DNA from: CAYYYP01 sp964475985
Lineage (GTDB): Bacteria; Bdellovibrionota; UBA1018; CAYHWW01
Length of the DNA stretch: 43,038 bases
Reading direction: 5' to 3'
NCBI GenBank assembly: GCA_964475985.1
Contig: CAYYYP010000028.1
Coordinates: forward strand, 1 to 43,038
Positions 40,521 through 43,038 of the stretch are shown piece after piece (within the stretch, counting starts at the first letter, position 1; every line of letters starts with the position of its first letter). Below the pieces are notes generated by a model. The model searched no databases, was not told where the DNA came from, and worked only from the letters and a program-made list of their open reading frames with translations. The position numbers and the translations under genes are program-made.

Positions 40521-42992
40521 TTGAGCCGTATTTTCGGAAATAAAACTATCATTGTGACGGTGCTCATTTTTTTGGGCGTCGGTTTGCTTGATGTTAATTC
40601 TGCCGGGGCAGTGATTTGTGATTGGAATAAAATGGGCGCGGCACTTCGGGGCGTGGTGAATCGCCTCGGCGGCGGCCAATCCTACGATGCGATCCCCCAC
40701 CATGAAATTGCGGATACCCATGGCGTTGCCGCAGGTTCACAGGCCGGGGTTTTTCCCTATAGTCCAATCCAAATTGGAGATAGGGTTCCTCCACCGATTC
40801 AGTTCGCGGGAATTGCGCCTCACCAGGACGTATTTTTAAGGGGTTTAAATGGTGAAACGGTTTTTGGAAACGTTGTTGGCTATGATGTCGCGGGAAATCC
40901 CATTGTGGATTCCCATCGGGGTAGACGGGTTTTAAATCGTAATTTAATTGATTTAGCTTCGGTGGCGCCGGTTAGGGAAGGAACTCGCCTCACTATCACG
41001 CATCGAGATGCTCGGGGCAATGTGTTGGTGAGTCCAGGAGTTTATATGGGCATGCACAACGGAGCATTTTTAATGCAAAACTTAGATCATGCCGCAAGGG
41101 GAAACGGCGAAGACTTTGCAGTTATTTCCATGGGTCAGCGTATTCCGGCCGAAAGCGTGATGACAGTAGAGTTAGGTTTCGCGGACGCGTCGGCGCAGAC
41201 AGCGGTGCTACCTCAACTTGAGTTGCATACCCCTGCAGCGCGCCCGGCGCCTCCCGTAGCGCCTTTAGTTTTTGTGGATGAGGCCCATCTGCATCCGGTT
41301 GAAAACAGGGGTGATGAGACTATTGTAAGTCCGCCTCCGACCGCCGCGGCGGCCACTGCTTCACCGCCGATTCCGCAGGAAATTCCGACCTGGCCCGGAA
41401 ATATAGAAATTTTACAGCACGTCACGGCCCATAATATATCTGCACATAGAGCCGACGGAACAAATTTTAATCTCGTCGCCGGAACCCACGTGGATGTGCG
41501 GGGAAATGATGGCGTGCCACACCCTTACCGGTACGTAGGTTTTCATTCCGATGGTCGAGTTGCCATGCAAGACCTGAGTAACGGACGAATTGATTTGTTG
41601 GTACCGAGTGTCATCAGAAGTGTTGACCCTCGGCCCCAGGTTGCGAGGGCGGAGGCACCCGATGGAGATAACGTCGGATTTTTTCACGCGGGTACCCTTA
41701 CGCGAGTCAATCTAGAAGACGCTACAAATTCCAGGCGACAACGTGCCCCTGCCTCTTCGTCGCCCACGCCAGCAGTCGTTACGGCGCAGCCTTCAGCTGG
41801 TCCTGCCGCGCCGACTCGGGCATCGCTGCAAGATGATATTACCTCCGGAAGATTGGCCGACTTAGAGGATTGGCATACGCCTCAGGGCAATTCCATGTGG
41901 GGGCGCCGTGTGCGGTTCCGGGACGCGCAAAACCGAAATCGAGTATACGATGGTTACATCAGTTTGCTGCCGCCAACGGAGTCCGACCCGCATCCTCGCA
42001 TCGCGATTTTAAATGAACCGCCTAACGACTCAACGGTGATGGAGCGTACTCTAAGTCAGATACCACGCACGGTCGCTTTAAATAATGCCACCATTAGTCC
42101 GGCAAATATCGATCTCAATGGATTTTATGTATATCCCAATAGTGAGCCCGTCTACCATGCTCCCCCTCCTGGCCAGACTTTAATGAACCTCTCCAATACC
42201 CCTTTTGAGATCAACTCCCTTTTGAGGGCGGTTCATGGCCGTGGGTTGACCCCTCAGGACGTGGATACCGACGCAGTTTATAATACTCACCATGCCGTAA
42301 GGCCCATTCCACCGGAAATTGCCACCCAAGTTCGGGGCGCGCGCGACGTTGCCAGATATTTTAGGGTCAGCGTTTTAAATGCGATGACCCCATTGCCCAG
42401 TGCCAGACCCGGAGACACTTTTGTTCATGGCACAATCGGGGGTGCGCAGGTCGGGAATTATCAAGGCTGGTATCGCATAGTTTTTCATGATGAGCCCCAT
42501 GACCGGGCTTACAAGGTTTACCTTCCGGTCTCGGTGGCCCAAATTCCTGGGCATTTGGTGCATTTTGTTCGCTCGGCCCGTAATCACCGAGCGTTACAAT
42601 TTAAGTTCGGTCGGAACTTAAGAAACCTCCAACGTCCCGATCGAATTGTTGTTCATTTTGCAAACGCCCAAGCCGCGGCAGATTTCGCGCGAGAAATGGC
42701 CAACTATTGTGAACAAAACCAACTCACCGGAGACCGCGTGCCGTTGACCCATCCGGTGGGGCGTCAGGGGCTTATTTCCATGGGAATTGATTCCGATCAT
42801 TCTTCCTGGCGTCAGATTGCCAGCCGCGTGGTCGCCGAAGGCGTTCGGTCTTGTGAATCCTTAACGAGCCCCGGCTGCATTACCCGGGTCCTGGATTACA
42901 TGCGACGACATAATCTCAGTCCTTCCGACTGGCTGCCCATGGATCGCCACGGAAACGAAGTACGACGTGCGCTTGGTGAACCCACGATATAA
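40521..42992 (+). CDS. Large secreted multi-domain protein, unknown function
   Basis: The 823-residue protein starts at TTG 40521, supported by AGGGGA about 8 nt upstream. The signal peptide is about residues 1-30 (TIIVTVLIFLGVGLLDVNSAGA). Two similar strand-rich modules follow, about 85-240 and 298-370 (FAGIAPHQDVFLRGLNGETVFG; YRYVGFHSDGRVAMQDLSNGRIDLLV), reminiscent of small SH3- or Tudor-like barrels. Pro/Ala-rich linkers separate them. The C-terminal part, about 650-780, has ALQFKFGRNLRNLQRPDRIVVHF, then VPLTHPVGRQGLISMGID. This layout faintly resembles the end of HopA1-type effector domains, with low certainty. A few Cys lie at the start and near the end only. No Shine-Dalgarno-independent alternative start is better. 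It is divergent from the coiled-coil gene. Confidence 0.6.
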   Translation: MSRIFGNKTIIVTVLIFLGVGLLDVNSAGAVICDWNKMGAALRGVVNRLGGGQSYDAIPHHEIADTHGVAAGSQAGVFPYSPIQIGDRVPPPIQFAGIAPHQDVFLRGLNGETVFGNVVGYDVAGNPIVDSHRGRRVLNRNLIDLASVAPVREGTRLTITHRDARGNVLVSPGVYMGMHNGAFLMQNLDHAARGNGEDFAVISMGQRIPAESVMTVELGFADASAQTAVLPQLELHTPAARPAPPVAPLVFVDEAHLHPVENRGDETIVSPPPTAAAATASPPIPQEIPTWPGNIEILQHVTAHNISAHRADGTNFNLVAGTHVDVRGNDGVPHPYRYVGFHSDGRVAMQDLSNGRIDLLVPSVIRSVDPRPQVARAEAPDGDNVGFFHAGTLTRVNLEDATNSRRQRAPASSSPTPAVVTAQPSAGPAAPTRASLQDDITSGRLADLEDWHTPQGNSMWGRRVRFRDAQNRNRVYDGYISLLPPTESDPHPRIAILNEPPNDSTVMERTLSQIPRTVALNNATISPANIDLNGFYVYPNSEPVYHAPPPGQTLMNLSNTPFEINSLLRAVHGRGLTPQDVDTDAVYNTHHAVRPIPPEIATQVRGARDVARYFRVSVLNAMTPLPSARPGDTFVHGTIGGAQVGNYQGWYRIVFHDEPHDRAYKVYLPVSVAQIPGHLVHFVRSARNHRALQFKFGRNLRNLQRPDRIVVHFANAQAAADFAREMANYCEQNQLTGDRVPLTHPVGRQGLISMGIDSDHSSWRQIASRVVAEGVRSCESLTSPGCITRVLDYMRRHNLSPSDWLPMDRHGNEVRRALGEPTI

Positions 42993-43038
42993 TTTCGCCC
43001 CCGGGTAGCAGGCCACCGCGTATTAATTTTGTCGGAAT

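Noticed and set aside
1..43038. CRISPR array, tRNA genes, prophage or intact transposase
   Set aside because: No regularly spaced direct repeats, tRNA T-arm signature in a cloverleaf context, phage structural genes or transposase motifs were seen on either strand.

Overview
The window is a gene-dense bacterial chromosome segment of about 43 kb with short intergenic gaps and no recognisable rRNA, tRNA, CRISPR array or intact insertion sequence. The gene mix suggests the Bdellovibrionota or a neighbouring predatory/Oligoflexia-like group. It has a large HNH-endonuclease-tailed protein of the type frequent in Bdellovibrio genomes, many unassignable signal-peptide proteins, a large Cys-free coiled-coil protein reminiscent of Bdellovibrio Ccrp, and a long PrkA kinase beside a two-component pair. 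This lineage call is inference from gene content, not from a marker gene.

Layout. 1-3.6 kb: the tail of an ABC-2 permease, a small membrane protein, a small HNH nuclease, a GT-C/GT87-like membrane glycosyltransferase and, convergent to it, a degenerate chemoreceptor-like membrane protein. 3.6-8.2 kb: cobalamin-dependent methionine synthase metH with a compact MetE-catalytic-domain homologue directly behind it. 8.2-8.4 kb: a 198-bp element bounded by perfect 30-bp inverted repeats and containing further perfect hairpins. 8.5-12.7 kb: a secreted unknown, a MATE exporter, a DoxX-like protein and a second secreted unknown. 12.7-15.1 kb: a gene-poor zone with a GC-rich non-coding stretch, the large HNH protein, a decayed fragment of a second copy of it, and more non-coding sequence. 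15.1-20.6 kb: methylthioadenosine phosphorylase, then an acyl-CoA dehydrogenase / acyl-CoA carboxylase beta / BKACE operon, then a convergent acyl-CoA desaturase. 20.7-22.9 kb: a secreted HExxH protein and a kynureninase-like PLP enzyme. 22.9-29.2 kb: a five-gene minus-strand operon (rdgB-like, 5'-nucleotidase lipoprotein, prkA, histidine kinase, response regulator). 29.3-35.0 kb: a GT51 glycosyltransferase, a Thr/Asp-repeat lipoprotein and a mutS-amidase pair. 35.2-43.0 kb: a secreted propeller-like protein, pyruvate kinase with a C-terminal ferredoxin domain, the coiled-coil protein whose gene overlaps it, and an 823-residue secreted protein.

The most unusual item is the pyruvate kinase (36732-38462, minus). 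Its complete catalytic chain continues without interruption into a two-cluster [4Fe-4S] ferredoxin-like domain, and its start lies inside the end of the coiled-coil gene. Other points worth following are the 198-bp palindromic element, the MetH plus core-MetE pair, the 12-bp tandem repeat that forms the C-terminus of MutS, the acyl-CoA/BKACE operon, and the HNH gene with its nearby relic. All function calls come from reading motifs by eye; no database search was possible.
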